Part shown: positions 20,974-33,749 of the stretch, in pieces
How the letters are laid out: each line of letters starts with the position of its first letter
How positions within the stretch are numbered: position 1 is the stretch's first letter
Translations under genes and position numbers: made by a program
From: Phaeodactylum tricornutum CCAP 1055/1
Lineage: Eukaryota > Bacillariophyta > Bacillariophyceae > Surirellales > Neidiaceae
Reading direction: 5' to 3'
DNA length: 64,000 bases
Assembly: GCF_000150955.2 (NCBI RefSeq)
Contig: NC_011698.1
Span: 1 to 64,000, forward strand
Notes under the pieces: model-generated
Databases searched by the model: none
Told to the model about the DNA's origin: nothing
What the model saw: the letters and a program-made list of their open reading frames with translations, nothing else

Positions 20974-23900
20974 TCACCACAAAATTTGCCGTATGAGTTC
21001 TTGACGTTTCGGAGCAGGCTGGACCTTTGTAAGAACATCAGCCAAATTCGTATCCGTAGGTTCATACGCAATCTTGATAACTTTCGCGGCAACACATTCA
21101 CGAACAAAGTGATATGCAATGGCATTACTCTTCTTCTTCAACATCGACTCCGGAGCTGTAGTATTATAAACCACAGACATATTGTCGCACAAAACTCTAG
21201 CAGCACCGTCGATAGGAATACCCATCATACGTAGCTTGTATCGTAGACCTTGAATCATCTCAGTAGCGGTCTTAAGTGCAACAAATTCGCTTCCAAAAGT
21301 AGAGGTCTCGACTGAATTCTGACGCTTAGAAAACCACATAATCGGAGCGCGATTCACATAAATCAAAACACCTGTACGAGAACGACGAGTAACACGGTCT
21401 CCCGCATGGTCAGCGTCAACAAACGTTGTAATTTCAACAGCCTTACCGCGAGGTTGCGGTGCATTTGGAGGAATCGGTTCCTTAACATCACCGTAAAAGT
21501 CCGTCCAGTCCACATTTTCCTTAAATTGGTTGTTGATCACAGCATAAGTATCATCGAAAACCAAGCGTGACCGATTGTGAGATTTCAGATAAGCAAAGAC
21601 ATTGAAAACAGCAGTTAAATGTCCCTCGCGCGGCATCGCAAGAAATGAGGACAACATAGACACTTCGCACATGATGTCGATTCGACCAAGTTCAACTGCC
21701 CATCGCAATACTCCAATCAGTGACTGAAAATAATTAGCGCGATCAGGATCGAGAATAGAAGAAACATCTAACTCGGGGCGATAACTGGTCGACATCGGAG
21801 ACGAAGCACGATTGCTTAACGCCCTTCCGATTTCATGTAAGTCTCGTTCAACATTTTTCACGGCTTGTTTAACGTAATCCGTAGAACTCATTGACCATCG
21901 CTCTTTTGTCGGATTATCCGGCAACGAGAATGGCGCAATATTAGCTCCTAGATAATGATCAGGGGGCTTGATTGAATCCGGCTTCAACTTAAAATGCTTT
22001 CCAATAGAATCTAGGATACTTTTCGGATCTGAACTGATACAAAGAAAGTCGTCAGTATAAATCAACACATATTCATAATGTTCCGTACCGTCGGCCTTTT
22101 GAGCTGGACGAAGCCACACATCTGGATCAGCCAGGCACGAAATGAAGTTAAGTTCCTGCATCGTCGAGGCCAGATGAGCGCGCCAGGCAGCACCACTGGA
22201 CTTTAAACCATATAAGGCTCGAACAATGATTGCATACTGATTTTCGCAGGACGGTCCGAACTCAGGACCACAGACGGTGTAAACCTTTTCACGGACAGGT
22301 GCGTTCAAATACGCATTTTGGGCATCGGCACCAAGGATGTCCAGGTCATTAAGAGCAGCAACAAGAAAGGCAAGACGGACACTATCGCGTGAGACGACAC
22401 TGGCATAGGTGATTGAGCTCGGAGGATCCGTTACATGTCCCCCGGCGACGAGTCGGGCTTTGCGAGTGAAGTCCATTTTCACATCGAAAATCATGTGACA
22501 GGGAATACGAGTGTGACCGACAGGCTCAGTGGCTCCAGGATCAAGGATCTTGAAGGCCGGCATGACATGTTTCATTTCCTTTTTGATTGCGTCGGCCCAT
22601 AACGAAGTGTTAGTGTCCCTGTCAATTTCGAGAGCTTCGCGAACGGTTTTGGGAATACGTATACCAAACTTGTGCGTTCTCTTTTGATAACGAGTTTTCA
22701 CAGCAGAGACAATGGTATCTCGCTTACGAAGAGTATGGGGAACCCACCACGCAAAGGCAGGCTCGTGGACCAACTTGTTTGCAACGGCATACTCAGCAAC
22801 TTCGACAGGGTTAGATTCCTTCAGATCTTTAAGCGGCAACCAAGAGACGGATCCGTCTTTCCACTGTACGGACAGTTTCCATCCCTTGGTGGTACGTCGC
22901 ATATGCTGGTTGCCATTACGATCGGTGACATAAAGGTCGTCGGGAGCAACGGCAGAGCCGTTTTTCCGGTGATCAACAATCTCATCTAAAATAAGATGGC
23001 GACGTCCTTCATTGTCAACCTGAGAATAGATGTGCTCGGCAATAACGTTAGCAGCAAACTCTTTGACAACACCATCATTAAACTGTACCTCAAGGACACG
23101 AGAGTCGAGGATAGGATTTGCGTTCGAACGGCCAACCGGGTTGCCGTCGTGATCCTTTTTACGAGCAATAACTTTGCCGGTCAAAAGAGTGTCCCCTACA
23201 GGGAGTAATACTTCAGCATTGATATATTGATCGAATGCATCATGGTCATAGTCGTCGGCTTCCGGCATGGTAGCTTCGTCCCCCGTCGAGTCATCCGAAT
23301 AAGGTTCAAACTCATCGGGGTCACCAATAAATACCGGAACACGATTTGGATTGCCGAACTCTGTCTTAATTGAGTCATTAAACTCCAGCTGCCGTTTCTT
23401 TACAGACTCTGAGTTGTGATCGGCAACAGACAGTGGGGAGTAAGTAGTACGAGCAAGTATTTGTCCATTTGCAGCAAGAACACGAGCACACATTACATGT
23501 CCAATATCATGAGATGGTCCAAGCCATCGACCAAGCTTGCGCTTGTCTTCCGGGAAGTCTACCGGATCATGATACCAAAGCCATTCATACCACGACAATT
23601 CACACAAATGGGAAATATCCGACGTATCGCCGGAAACTGCCGTGTTAGGCACATCATCATGCAAAGCATAGATGTCGTGAGCAATGGAAGACCGAATATG
23701 GCCTTGTAATTCCAAACACATATCCCACAAACACAGTGGGGCTCCTGACTTTGTCATTGCTGTATTTGTCATGCGTTTCAGCGCCTTGATCGCTGTTTCG
23801 GCACGGTTCAACCAGGGAGAGTAAGGCTCAATCTCTAATGCATGGGCGCCAGCTGAGCGCACCTTTCGACGGAACTCGCCATGGGTGAGTTCCTTCGCAC

Positions 23901-26451
23901 CATCCGATATGACTGCAGCTGGGACACCTTCGCGATGGAACAACAGATCCAACGCTTCATGGGCTTCGGCTTTAGATTTCATGGGGTAAGCGCGTGTCCA
24001 GTCAATGTCATTGACAAAGACTTGGGCACACGTATTTCCACGCAACGATTTAAGCTTAGAAAACATGGTGTCAGTGTACAAATTCGTTCGAAGATGACGG
24101 AATCGTAGCTGCGAAGTAACCGGTTTGACGCGTTGCACGAGAGCACGATTGATAATGTTCTTTACACCGCGCTGTGTGGTGACGCGTAGGGTACGTTTGG
24201 CAGTAGCCAAGCCAATGTTCCAACGATGAGCCAACTCCTCAGGGCTGACTTTGTAACGATGATTTGACGATTGGGCAGAGCCAATGACAACAGTATTCTG
24301 AACGGAAGTCACAAAACGAGCGTCATCCAACGAAGTGGAGACGGACGACAAGGTCTCGGCAAGGGCACATGTTGTCGTAACAACACTTGTAACAGCACGG
24401 ACAGTACGACGGGATTTACTCGGAACAACCAAACCACGGGTATTGGTGCAATGCTCCTCCTGACGAGAAAAGTCCAAAGAATGAGGGTCCCACACAGGAT
24501 TGTCGTACGTCATGACGAGGTGAGTACAAGTATCAAACTCTTCAAGACTGGGCTTGCGAGAGGGCAAATACGAAATGACGCCATCAAGCATCAAAGGCAG
24601 CCGAACATTTTCGCTGGGGAAGAAGATGGAGTGTGAGGACTCCGTGGGCTTGTGAGTCAAAAACTTTGGGCACTCTTCCACCTCGACATCGTTGATACGA
24701 AGTTGGTTTGGATTGATCAGGTTGTGTTCCATTTTTGGAAAGTGCAACGCCTGATTGAAAACCAAAATAAAAGTTTCGTACGTGTGCGGGTGGTCGTAAG
24801 CAACAGCAGCGGACACAATGGGCACAGAATGGGCACGTCCGAGCGTGGACAAAAAGGGGCTCACATCGACGGTACGATGAGTTTCTTCAAACACAAAAGC
24901 ATGACGACCAACACAACAAGTATCGGCATGCGAATCCAAATCGGAGCGGGACAAATGGCCCGTACCAACCGATTGGACAGACACAACAGGGCGAGTGGAC
25001 ACAACAGACACATTTCGCTGGGACATGTTCTTGCCAGCAGAAGTGTTAGAAGTCAAAGTCGTGTTGTCATCATGACGAGGACGAGTATTTCGATCCGTGT
25101 CATTGGAAGTATCAACAGCAGACGCATTGCGACGACGATCACCATTACCATTTTGGCGCAAAGTGTGCACATGGCGACGCTGCTCCGCATTCATGGACTC
25201 ATACTCCTCGAAAGAGTAGTAGCGGTCGGTCATACCGCTTGTCGATCCGTTGTTAAACGGTTTACCTTTTCCACCACCGCGACCGCCGCGACCATGACGA
25301 CCGCCGCGACCACCGCGGCCACCTCTTCCGCCGCGACCACCTCGGCCGTTACCGCGACCACTGTGGCCTGTAGAAGCAGAAGAAATGTTACGAACCTGGG
25401 CCTGGTTCTGTTCGTCAATAAACTCACTCAAATAATTGACAGTAGCTTCAAAATCATTTTTCAACGCTGTAGTGGCACGAACGGTCGCAATTGCCGATTC
25501 GAGAGACGGGGCTTTAATGCGCTTCAAAAACTTGCGGACCTTGGCAGCTTCGGTCAATGGCTCACCGAACTCGTCGAGGTCGGTGTGGGCTTGCTGATGA
25601 ATCTCGGCAAAACGCTCGAAAGAAAAGTTTCGGCGCTCACCGCTATAAAACTTGTTTTCGAGGTCTCCCTCGGCCTTGTTCATGATCTTCGATTGGTTAG
25701 TCGGCCCAAGGTAATGAGAACGGAGGGCCAACCAAGCTGCACGACCGTTACGAGAACGAGCGTGAGCAGAAACCCAGCTCCAGGCAGGACCCCCATGGGT
25801 ACAAGCCCGGATTACGGACCAAACTTGATTGTTATCGGCGGCAAAGTCTTCGCCATCATGCGGGCAACGAGCGATCATTTCATCGAAAACACTTGGGTAC
25901 ATGTTATCCGGATCGTCCGGGACTTCGTCGTCGTCGCGGATCACATGGCGCAAAGGAACGCCAGTAGTTCCACGGACCTTGGAGAGATAATCTTCGATAT
26001 TCTCGAAGGCTTCGCGGATCTTCTTGAGGTCATCAATCATGGAAGGAGCCGTAGCATCCTTCGACAGAGTCTTGTCTTCCTCCTCACGGCGTTTAACCTC
26101 CGCCATGGAGAGGACTCGAGCCGCAACGAACTGGCCTGGGATCGGACGAGAGGTACGCTTGAGGTGACGGATATAATATCCGAGCAAGATCAAACGCTCT
26201 TCAGCCGTTGGAGAAATGGCGACACCGGAGCGGGGAATCACCGCTGGGGCGCCTGGCTGAGCGGCGTTGGGATTTGGAACGGTCCCCCCGGGACGACGGA
26301 GGGTGTTGCACATATCCTTGATGAACTTGTCCGTCAAGAACACAAAGTCCTCGACGGAAGTAATAGATTCGGTAATGGCGTCGCGATGAGACGCGTCGAC
26401 AATACCAATCGCCTGAAGGGCGTTACGGACTTGAGCGAGAGCTGCGGCCAT
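20974..26451 (-). CDS. Gag-Pol polyprotein of element B
   Basis: One 1,825-residue frame begins with ATG in a GCCATGG-like context. In order it carries Gag (to about residue 440) with an Arg-Gly-rich RGG-type stretch near 365-400 instead of an obvious CCHC knuckle; a protease with LDSHADTCC near residue 500; an integrase (about 640-1,000, core near 815-850 including ISDGAKEL); a chromodomain-free linker; a reverse transcriptase (about 1,330-1,600, YTDD near 1,467); and RNase H (from about 1,677, FVDADHAGD) to the end. Gag and Pol share a frame with no recoding signal seen, so the Gag:Pol ratio would have to be set by processing or another mechanism. Confidence 0.9.
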   Translation of the reverse strand: MAAALAQVRNALQAIGIVDASHRDAITESITSVEDFVFLTDKFIKDMCNTLRRPGGTVPNPNAAQPGAPAVIPRSGVAISPTAEERLILLGYYIRHLKRTSRPIPGQFVAARVLSMAEVKRREEEDKTLSKDATAPSMIDDLKKIREAFENIEDYLSKVRGTTGVPLRHVIRDDDEVPDDPDNMYPSVFDEMIARCPHDGEDFAADNNQVWSVIRACTHGGPAWSWVSAHARSRNGRAAWLALRSHYLGPTNQSKIMNKAEGDLENKFYSGERRNFSFERFAEIHQQAHTDLDEFGEPLTEAAKVRKFLKRIKAPSLESAIATVRATTALKNDFEATVNYLSEFIDEQNQAQVRNISSASTGHSGRGNGRGGRGGRGGRGGRGGRHGRGGRGGGKGKPFNNGSTSGMTDRYYSFEEYESMNAEQRRHVHTLRQNGNGDRRRNASAVDTSNDTDRNTRPRHDDNTTLTSNTSAGKNMSQRNVSVVSTRPVVSVQSVGTGHLSRSDLDSHADTCCVGRHAFVFEETHRTVDVSPFLSTLGRAHSVPIVSAAVAYDHPHTYETFILVFNQALHFPKMEHNLINPNQLRINDVEVEECPKFLTHKPTESSHSIFFPSENVRLPLMLDGVISYLPSRKPSLEEFDTCTHLVMTYDNPVWDPHSLDFSRQEEHCTNTRGLVVPSKSRRTVRAVTSVVTTTCALAETLSSVSTSLDDARFVTSVQNTVVIGSAQSSNHRYKVSPEELAHRWNIGLATAKRTLRVTTQRGVKNIINRALVQRVKPVTSQLRFRHLRTNLYTDTMFSKLKSLRGNTCAQVFVNDIDWTRAYPMKSKAEAHEALDLLFHREGVPAAVISDGAKELTHGEFRRKVRSAGAHALEIEPYSPWLNRAETAIKALKRMTNTAMTKSGAPLCLWDMCLELQGHIRSSIAHDIYALHDDVPNTAVSGDTSDISHLCELSWYEWLWYHDPVDFPEDKRKLGRWLGPSHDIGHVMCARVLAANGQILARTTYSPLSVADHNSESVKKRQLEFNDSIKTEFGNPNRVPVFIGDPDEFEPYSDDSTGDEATMPEADDYDHDAFDQYINAEVLLPVGDTLLTGKVIARKKDHDGNPVGRSNANPILDSRVLEVQFNDGVVKEFAANVIAEHIYSQVDNEGRRHLILDEIVDHRKNGSAVAPDDLYVTDRNGNQHMRRTTKGWKLSVQWKDGSVSWLPLKDLKESNPVEVAEYAVANKLVHEPAFAWWVPHTLRKRDTIVSAVKTRYQKRTHKFGIRIPKTVREALEIDRDTNTSLWADAIKKEMKHVMPAFKILDPGATEPVGHTRIPCHMIFDVKMDFTRKARLVAGGHVTDPPSSITYASVVSRDSVRLAFLVAALNDLDILGADAQNAYLNAPVREKVYTVCGPEFGPSCENQYAIIVRALYGLKSSGAAWRAHLASTMQELNFISCLADPDVWLRPAQKADGTEHYEYVLIYTDDFLCISSDPKSILDSIGKHFKLKPDSIKPPDHYLGANIAPFSLPDNPTKERWSMSSTDYVKQAVKNVERDLHEIGRALSNRASSPMSTSYRPELDVSSILDPDRANYFQSLIGVLRWAVELGRIDIMCEVSMLSSFLAMPREGHLTAVFNVFAYLKSHNRSRLVFDDTYAVINNQFKENVDWTDFYGDVKEPIPPNAPQPRGKAVEITTFVDADHAGDRVTRRSRTGVLIYVNRAPIMWFSKRQNSVETSTFGSEFVALKTATEMIQGLRYKLRMMGIPIDGAARVLCDNMSVVYNTTAPESMLKKKSNAIAYHFVRECVAAKVIKIAYEPTDTNLADVLTKVQPAPKRQELIRQILW

Positions 26452-27135
26452 GGTGAACTTTTAACTTTCTTCCTGAGGACGGGAAGGAACTTCGAAAAGA
26501 GTTTCGAGTTGAGCATGTGTTAGCAAGGTCGGCTTGGCATAACGGGAACAACAATAGTTTCTTTTGATCACTGGTTACGAATTTTGCAAATATTTGGTTC
26601 GCATACGCTTAAATAGTGATAGCCGGCCTGATTGCCGGGTCAATAACTAAAATACCCATTGTGGTATATATCTATACATTTGATAGCAAGAGTGGAGGAG
26701 CAGCGAATACCACTTGGTACGAGGTCCGATATTAACAATTGGTAAGTGGATGTTCGAAAACAGATCCTACTTAACATCCAAGCTTAGGATGCCGCTCGGG
26801 CTAGAGCGTTGAGTAAAGCTTCGGTAGAAGAAGCTCCATGGAAGCGTCCAACCATGGGAGGTGCCTTGTTTCAAGCCGCTATTGCAGACAAGAAACCCAG
26901 TATCCGATCGACACGACTACCACGTGGACCATTACGAGATACTGTCAGTATATTCTAGGCCTCTGCAGGCGTCGGCGACTCGACAACAACATGAAGAGCC
27001 AGGTATTATGCTTGCCTCCCCAGGCACATTCGGCCTCGGCGCTTCCGTCAAAACACTCACAAACGCTCAGACCATCACAACAAACTTATACCTTTGATCC
27101 CACAGGGATACAGAACGACTTTGGGTCTGATAAAC

Positions 27136-27298
27136 TAGAAAACTGCAACGATAACCGACTAGAATCGCACTAGAATAGCACAAGATCACTAGTGTAGTTA
27201 CGAAACAGAGCAAAACACAAATTATACCATTATCTGACTGAGCAGACCAGTCTTAGTCTAACGTACATATGACAGACGCTTGACGTGGGGTTTTTCTA
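27136..27298 (-). repeat. 5' LTR of element B
   Basis: This 163-bp LTR is identical by eye to the 3' copy. On the minus strand it is followed by GTTTATCAGACCC, the probable primer binding site. Transcription of the element should start within this LTR. Confidence 0.92.
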
Positions 27299-30200
27299 AA
27301 ACCACAATGGGAAAAATAGGGAACCAAATAAAAATAAAACTTCGACACTGCATGCAATGACAAATATAATGCAAATGCAATTTGTCCCAACATTGAACCT
27401 GTTGAGAACGGGAAAGTCGGCAAACCCTTCTTGTTACTTGAATCACCATAAAATACTTCGTATGATAGCTTGTCTCACTGGACCTGTTTGAACCTTCGTA
27501 AGTATATCCGCTAGATTTGATTCTGATGGTTCATATGCAATCTTGATCACTTTCATGGCAACATTTTCTCGTACGAAATGATACGCTATCGCGTTACTTT
27601 TCTTCTTCAACACTGATTCTGGTGCCGTAGTATTGTATACAACCGACATATTGTCACAAAGAACTTTAGCTGGACCATCAATAGGAATACCCATCATACG
27701 TAACTTGTATCGTAGACCTTGTATCATCTCAGTAGCAATCTTTAATGCAACAAACTCACTACCAAAAGTAGACGTTTCAACTGAATTCTGACGCTTCGAG
27801 AACCACATAATCGGAGAACGATTGATATAAATCAAAACACCTGTTCGAGAACGACGAGTAACACGGTCTCCCGCATGGTCAGCGTCAACAAAAGCTATAA
27901 TCTCCACCACCTTACCACGTGGTTCTGGAGCATTCGGTGGAATAGGCTCTTTAACATCACCATAAAAATCTGTCCAATCTGCATTATTGTTAAAGCTGTT
28001 GTCAATCACCGGATAAGAATCATCAAATACCAATCGAGACTTGTGATGTGACTTCAAATATCCGAAAATATGAAAAACTGCAGCTAGATGTCCTTCACGC
28101 GGCATCGCGAGAAAAGATTAGAGCATAGACACCTCACACATTATATCAATGCGACCAATTTCAACTGCCCATCTCAAAACTCCTATCTGTGACTGGAAAT
28201 AGTTAGCACGTTCCGCATCCAACACAGGGGAAACATCGAGCTCCGGTCGATAATTTGACGACATAGGTGACGTAATCTTTGTAGATAAACGTTTTCCAAC
28301 TTCATCCAAATCCTTTTCAACATTTGCAACTGCTTGTTTCACATAATTCGTGGAACTCATCGACCATTGTTGTTTCGATGGATTATCGGGAAGCGCAAAA
28401 CGTCCAAGATTTGCTCCCAAATACACCTCGGGCGTCTTAATTGATTCAGGCTTGAGTTTAAAATGCATACCGATCGAATCCAGGATCTTCTTCGGATCTG
28501 TACTGATACATAGGAAATCATTGGTATAAATAAGCACATACTCATAGTAATTCGTACCATCGTGTTTCTGAGCTGGTCTAAGCCAAACATCTGGATCTGC
28601 AAGACAAGAGATAAAATGCAACTCCTCCATTGTCGCAGCTAAGTGAGCACGCCATGCTGCCCCACTCGACTTTAAACCATATAACGCACGAACAATAAGT
28701 GCATAACGACCTTCCATTGACTTTCCGAACTCTGGACCACATGTTGTATATACCTTTTCGCGAACTGGAGCATTCAAATAAGCATTCTACGCATCAGCAC
28801 TAAGTATATCCAATGATTTCAAAGATGCGATGAGTAAAGCAATTCGAACACTATCGCGCGAAACAACACTGGCATATGTAATCGAACTCGGCGGATCTGT
28901 AACATGTCCCCCGGCGACGAATCTGGCTTTGCGAGTAAAATCCATTTTGATATCAAATATCATGTGACATGGTATCCATGTATGAGCAACTGGTTTAGGA
29001 GCATCCTGATCAAGAATTTTAAATGCTGGCATAACATTTGTCATTTCCTTCTTGATTGCATTCGACCACAACAAAGTGTTAGTATCTCGGTCAATCTCGA
29101 GAGCTTGCTTGACCGATTTTGGCATACAAATACCAAACTTGTGAGTCCTTTTAAGGTATCTCGTCTTTACCGCTGAAATAATACAATCACGTTTCTGCAA
29201 TATGTCTGGTACCCACCAAACAAAAGCTGGCTCATGAAGCAGTTTGTTAGAAACGGCATATTCGGCGACTTCAATTGGATTCGATTCCTTCAGATCTTTA
29301 AGAGGAAACCAAGTTGTAGATCCGTCCTTCCATTGCAATAACAACACCCAGCCTTTAGTAGTTCGTCTTATGCGTTTCACACCATGCTTGTCCGTATAAT
29401 ACATATCGTCAGGTGCAACTGCCAATCCATCCATCTTGTGATCAATGATCTCATCTACTATTCGAAACCGGCGTCCTTCATCATCCACCTGCGAATATAA
29501 GTGTTCCGCAATAACGTTAGCAGCAAATTCCTGCACATTACCGTCTGGGAACTGGACTTCCATAACTCTCGTATCCAAAACAGGATTGGGATGTGATTTC
29601 CCTACCAAGTTACCATCGCGATCCTTTTTACGCGCAATGACTGTTCCAGTGGTAGCAATGTCCTTGTACGGTAACACAACTTGTGCATCAAGGTATTCAT
29701 CAAAAGCTTCATGATCTAACTCGTCTGCTTGAGGCATTGACGGCTCGTCCCCTGTCGAATCATCTGAATAAGTGCAAAATACATTAACTTCTTCAGGAAA
29801 CACAGGGGCAATGGCATCATCACAGTTATTATAGCTCAAAGTTGCATCAAATGAGGACTTGTCTAATTGCACCTCCCTGGAATTAAGATCAGCTGTAGAG
29901 AGTGGCGAGTAAGAAGTTCGAGATACCACTTGACCACTTCGAACAAGTATACGCGCACACATAACATCACCAATGTCATGCGCAGGACCAAGCCAGCAAC
30001 CTAGATTCCGTTTGTCTACCGGAAAGTCGACTGGGTCCAAATACCATATCCAATCATACCAAGCAAATTCACATAAGTGACTGATATCCGTCGTATCACC
30101 TGACACTGCCGTGTTCGGTACATCGTCGTTCAATGCATAAATGTTATGGGCAATTGACGATTGAATCATACTTTGCAACTCCAGGCAAAAATCCCATAGA

Positions 30201-33200
30201 TATAACGGTGCAGATGACTTTTCCATAGCCATGTTAGTCATGCGTTTCAATGCTCTGATTGCAGTCTCAGCTCGATTTGACCACGGTGAGTAAGGTTCAA
30301 TTTGTCTAGCATGGGATCCTGCTGCACGAACCTTCCATCTGAATTCACCCTGCACCAATTCTTTCGCGCCATCCGAAATAATCTCGGCTGGAACACCTTC
30401 TCGGTGAAACAACAAATCCAATGTCTCATGGGCATTACCTTTTGACTTCATAGCATAAGCACGTGTCCAATCAAGATTGTTGACGTAAATCTGGGCACAG
30501 GTGTTTCCGCTCAAAGACATTACACAAGAAAACATTGTATCCGTATACACACTTGTACGGAGATGTCGGTATCTGAGCTGACTGGTAGTTGGCTTGACTC
30601 TCTGTGTTAAAGAGCGACTGGCAATATCCTTGACCCCTCTCTGAGTTGTAGCCAATAAAGTTCGTTTCGCTGCAGATAAACCAATATTCCAACGTCTGGC
30701 TAACTCTTCCGGAGTAACTCTGTACCTGTAATTCAACAACTGAGCAACACTCACCAGACATGTCTTCTCAAGTGCTTCGACAAAATGCTGTTCATCGAGT
30801 GACACCGAAATACTAGACAACACAACTGATACTGTACTTTTGTGTGACGAGATCATTAGAATGTTTGCATGACCGGATTGTCTCGTTACCAAAATACCTT
30901 TGCTATCGGTATACTTCTCCTCCTGACGAGTAAAATCCGTCGAATAAGGATCCCAAATGGGATTGTCATACGTGAGAGTCAACTTGTGAAAATTACGAAA
31001 CTCCTCCGGAGACGGCTTTCGCACTGGCAAATACGAAATCACACCATCTAATTGCAGATGCAATTTAAGATTCTCGTTCGGGAAATAAATCAAATGTGAC
31101 AAATCCGTGGGAATTTCAAGTAAAAATCTTGGACAATCATAGACCTGCACATTGTTTAACCGGAGCTGATTCGGATTTAACAAATTATGTTCCATGGTAG
31201 GAAAGTGCAAGGCCTGATGAATAGTTAAAATAAAAGTCTCATATGTGTAAGGATGATCATATGCAAGAGCAGCAGAGACAATTGGTACAGACCGGGCTTG
31301 TCCCAATGTAGATAAAAATGCAGAAACATCAACCGTTCGAGAGGTTTTGTGAAATATATAAGCGTTCTTTCCAACGCAACAAGTATCCGCGTGAGAATCT
31401 AACTCCGCGTGTGATATAAATGCACTCTCAAGTGACTGTATAGAGATAGAATGTGTTGATACCACTGACATATTCGAACTTCTCTGCGACATATTTCGAC
31501 CTGCTGACGACTTCGAAGTAAGCGAGCTTGTATCATCACGACTCGTCTTTGATTTCTTGTCATCCTCCTTTTCTTGAGAATCAACAGTAGAAGCATTGCA
31601 TTTACCACCAGCTTCTTGACGTAATGTATGCAAGTGACGCTTCTGTTCAGCATTCATACTCTTGTATTCATCAAAGGTATAATACTTATCCACCATGCCC
31701 TTGGTAGAACCTTTGTTGAAAACACCTCTATCACTGCGTCCACCGCGACCTTTATTACCACGACCTGATCCTCTACCTCGTCCTTGACCCCAACCAGATC
31801 AACCTGACCAAATATTCCGAAGCTGAGCTTGATTCTGCTCTTCAATAAACTCACTGAGGAAATTCACTGTGGCTTCAAAATCATTTTTCAAAGATGGGTT
31901 AGCACCAACAGTGGCAATTGCAGAATTGAGAAACAATGCCTGAATCCGTTTCAAAAATTTCCGAACTTTTGCAGCCTCTGTCAATGGCTCTCCAAACTCT
32001 TCCAGATCTGTATGAGCTTGCTGATGAATCTCAGCAAAACGTTCGAAAGTAAAGTTACGACGCTCTCCATTGTAGAACTTTGACTCAAGATCACCTTCAG
32101 CACGCGTCATAATCTTTGACTGATTAGTCGGTCCCAAATAATGCGAGCGAAGTGCAAACCAAGCCGCACGACCATTACGAGCTCGAGCATAAGCCGACAC
32201 CCAGCTCCAAGTAGGACCACCATGAGTACAAACGCGAATAATAGACCACACTTGAGCATTATCTGCTGCATAGGACTCTTCTTCATGCGGACATTGCGCT
32301 ATCATTTCTTCAAACGCATCTTGATAGTTGTTATCCGGACCTTCAGGAACTTCTTCATCTTCACGAATGACATAAGCCAATGGAACTCCCGTTGTTCCTC
32401 GAATTTGAAGCAAATATTCCGCAATATTTTCGAAGGCATCACGGATCTTCTTCAGGTCTTCAATTTGTCCAGGAGCAACAAGGTCTTTCGCTAACTCTTT
32501 GTCTTCCTTCTCACGCTTCTTGATCTCGATCATCGAGAAAATACGCGCCGCATTGAACTGAGCCGGATAAGGCCGAGAAGTGCGCTTGAGGTGACGAACA
32601 TAGTATGCCAATAACACAAGACGCTCCTCCGCAGTAGGTGAAATTGCTACACCATTGTGAGGAATCATTGCCGGGGCTCCAGGTTGTTCTGCGTTAGGAT
32701 TCGGAAGTGTACCCCCGGGACGACGGATGTTCTTACACATGTCCTTGATGAAATCATCCGTTGCGATCTCGAAAACATCCATAGACGTAATCGAATCCGT
32801 GATGGCATCGCGTTGTTCGACATCAACAATGCCGATCGCTTGTAAAGCATTTCGAACTTGAGCTAAAGCAGCCGCCATGGTCAACTCTTGTCTTCTTCAC
32901 CTGTCTTAAATTTCATAAAAACTTCGTAAGCTGGTTCGACAACATTCAGTGTTCTTTCTGCACCACGTGAACACGAGAATTATTGATCACTGATAACATC
33001 ACATGTGAACACCACATAAATACCATATAAGTGATATCGATATTGAATACCGTTTGAGAACCATTTCAATAAAACGCGACAAACACCATTTTCATGTCGC
33101 AACCCATAATACGAGATATTTGGCTGATATCTATCAGAGTGGAGGATCCACGATTACCGTTTGGTACAAGTCCGATAATTGTTGCTGTATAAGTAAATGT

Positions 33201-33599
33201 TCCATGCAAACAAACTACTTATCATCCACACATGGATAAAGCTTGGATCCGAGCTTTTAGCAAACAATAAATTCTTGTGCAATGCACCTTCTTCGGTAGA
33301 TGAAGAGATCCATGGAAGCGTCCCACCATGGAGATTTTGCCTCGTTTCAGACCGTTAGACGGATACGAAACCCAGTTACCGATCAACATGTCTACCACAT
33401 GGACCATTACGAGAAACTGGCAGTATATTCCAGGCCTCTGCAGGCTTCGGCAACTCAACAACAACATGAAGAGCCAGGTATTTAGCTTTACCTCCCCAGG
33501 CACTATCGGACTTGGCGATCACTTCAAACACTCAAATCACAACGAATCACCCTACCTTTGATCCCGTTACCTCAGCGTAGAACGATGGGTCTGATAAAC

Positions 33600-33749
33600 T
33601 AGAAAACTGCAACGATAACGGGCTAAAACGCGTCTGTGGGACCAAAGGATAGTAGATACGATAGAAAAGACGTAAAACAAAGACTTATAAGCATAAACCC
33701 AAGATAAAGGGATAATGAACCCCGATATGCTTGTCGTAGGGTTTTTCTA
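33600..33749 (-). repeat. 5' LTR of element G
   Basis: This 150-bp LTR differs from the 3' LTR of G at about four positions. It is followed on the minus strand by the TTTATCAGACCCATCGTTC leader shared with F. Confidence 0.9.

Larger units (their letters stand above)
20631..27298 (-). mobile_element. Family I copia-type retrotransposon B, looks whole and young
   Basis: This 6,668-bp element lies in the 3' tail of G. Its LTRs (163 bp each) are identical by eye, and the insertion is bounded by AAAAC on both sides (20,626-20,630 and 27,298-27,302, sharing the terminal A). It has a leader, one uninterrupted gag-pol frame, and a purine-rich tract before the 3' LTR. No break is seen. Identical LTRs imply very recent insertion. 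The lineage resembles the diatom CoDi copia elements, in which Gag and Pol are in one frame; the clade name is from family knowledge. Confidence 0.92.
20425..33749 (-). mobile_element. Family I copia-type retrotransposon G, split by element B
   Basis: G is read from right to left: 5' LTR 33,600-33,749, leader, gag from about 32,881, protease, integrase, reverse transcriptase and RNase H ending near 27,443, a 3' tail to 27,299, then after B the rest of the tail and the 3' LTR at 20,425-20,574. Without B it is about 6.66 kb long. It is nearly identical to F. It is broken at about two or three places, most of which F shares at equivalent positions. Its two LTRs differ at about 4 of 150 positions, suggesting a moderately recent insertion, although recombination with F makes the age unreliable. 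B itself entered later. Confidence 0.9.

Noticed and set aside
24652-26523. 623-codon plus-strand frame opposite gag of B as a host gene
   Set aside because: It lies fully antisense to a coherent gag frame, starts without a good context, and reads as low-complexity shadow sequence. It is kept only as a low-interest observation.
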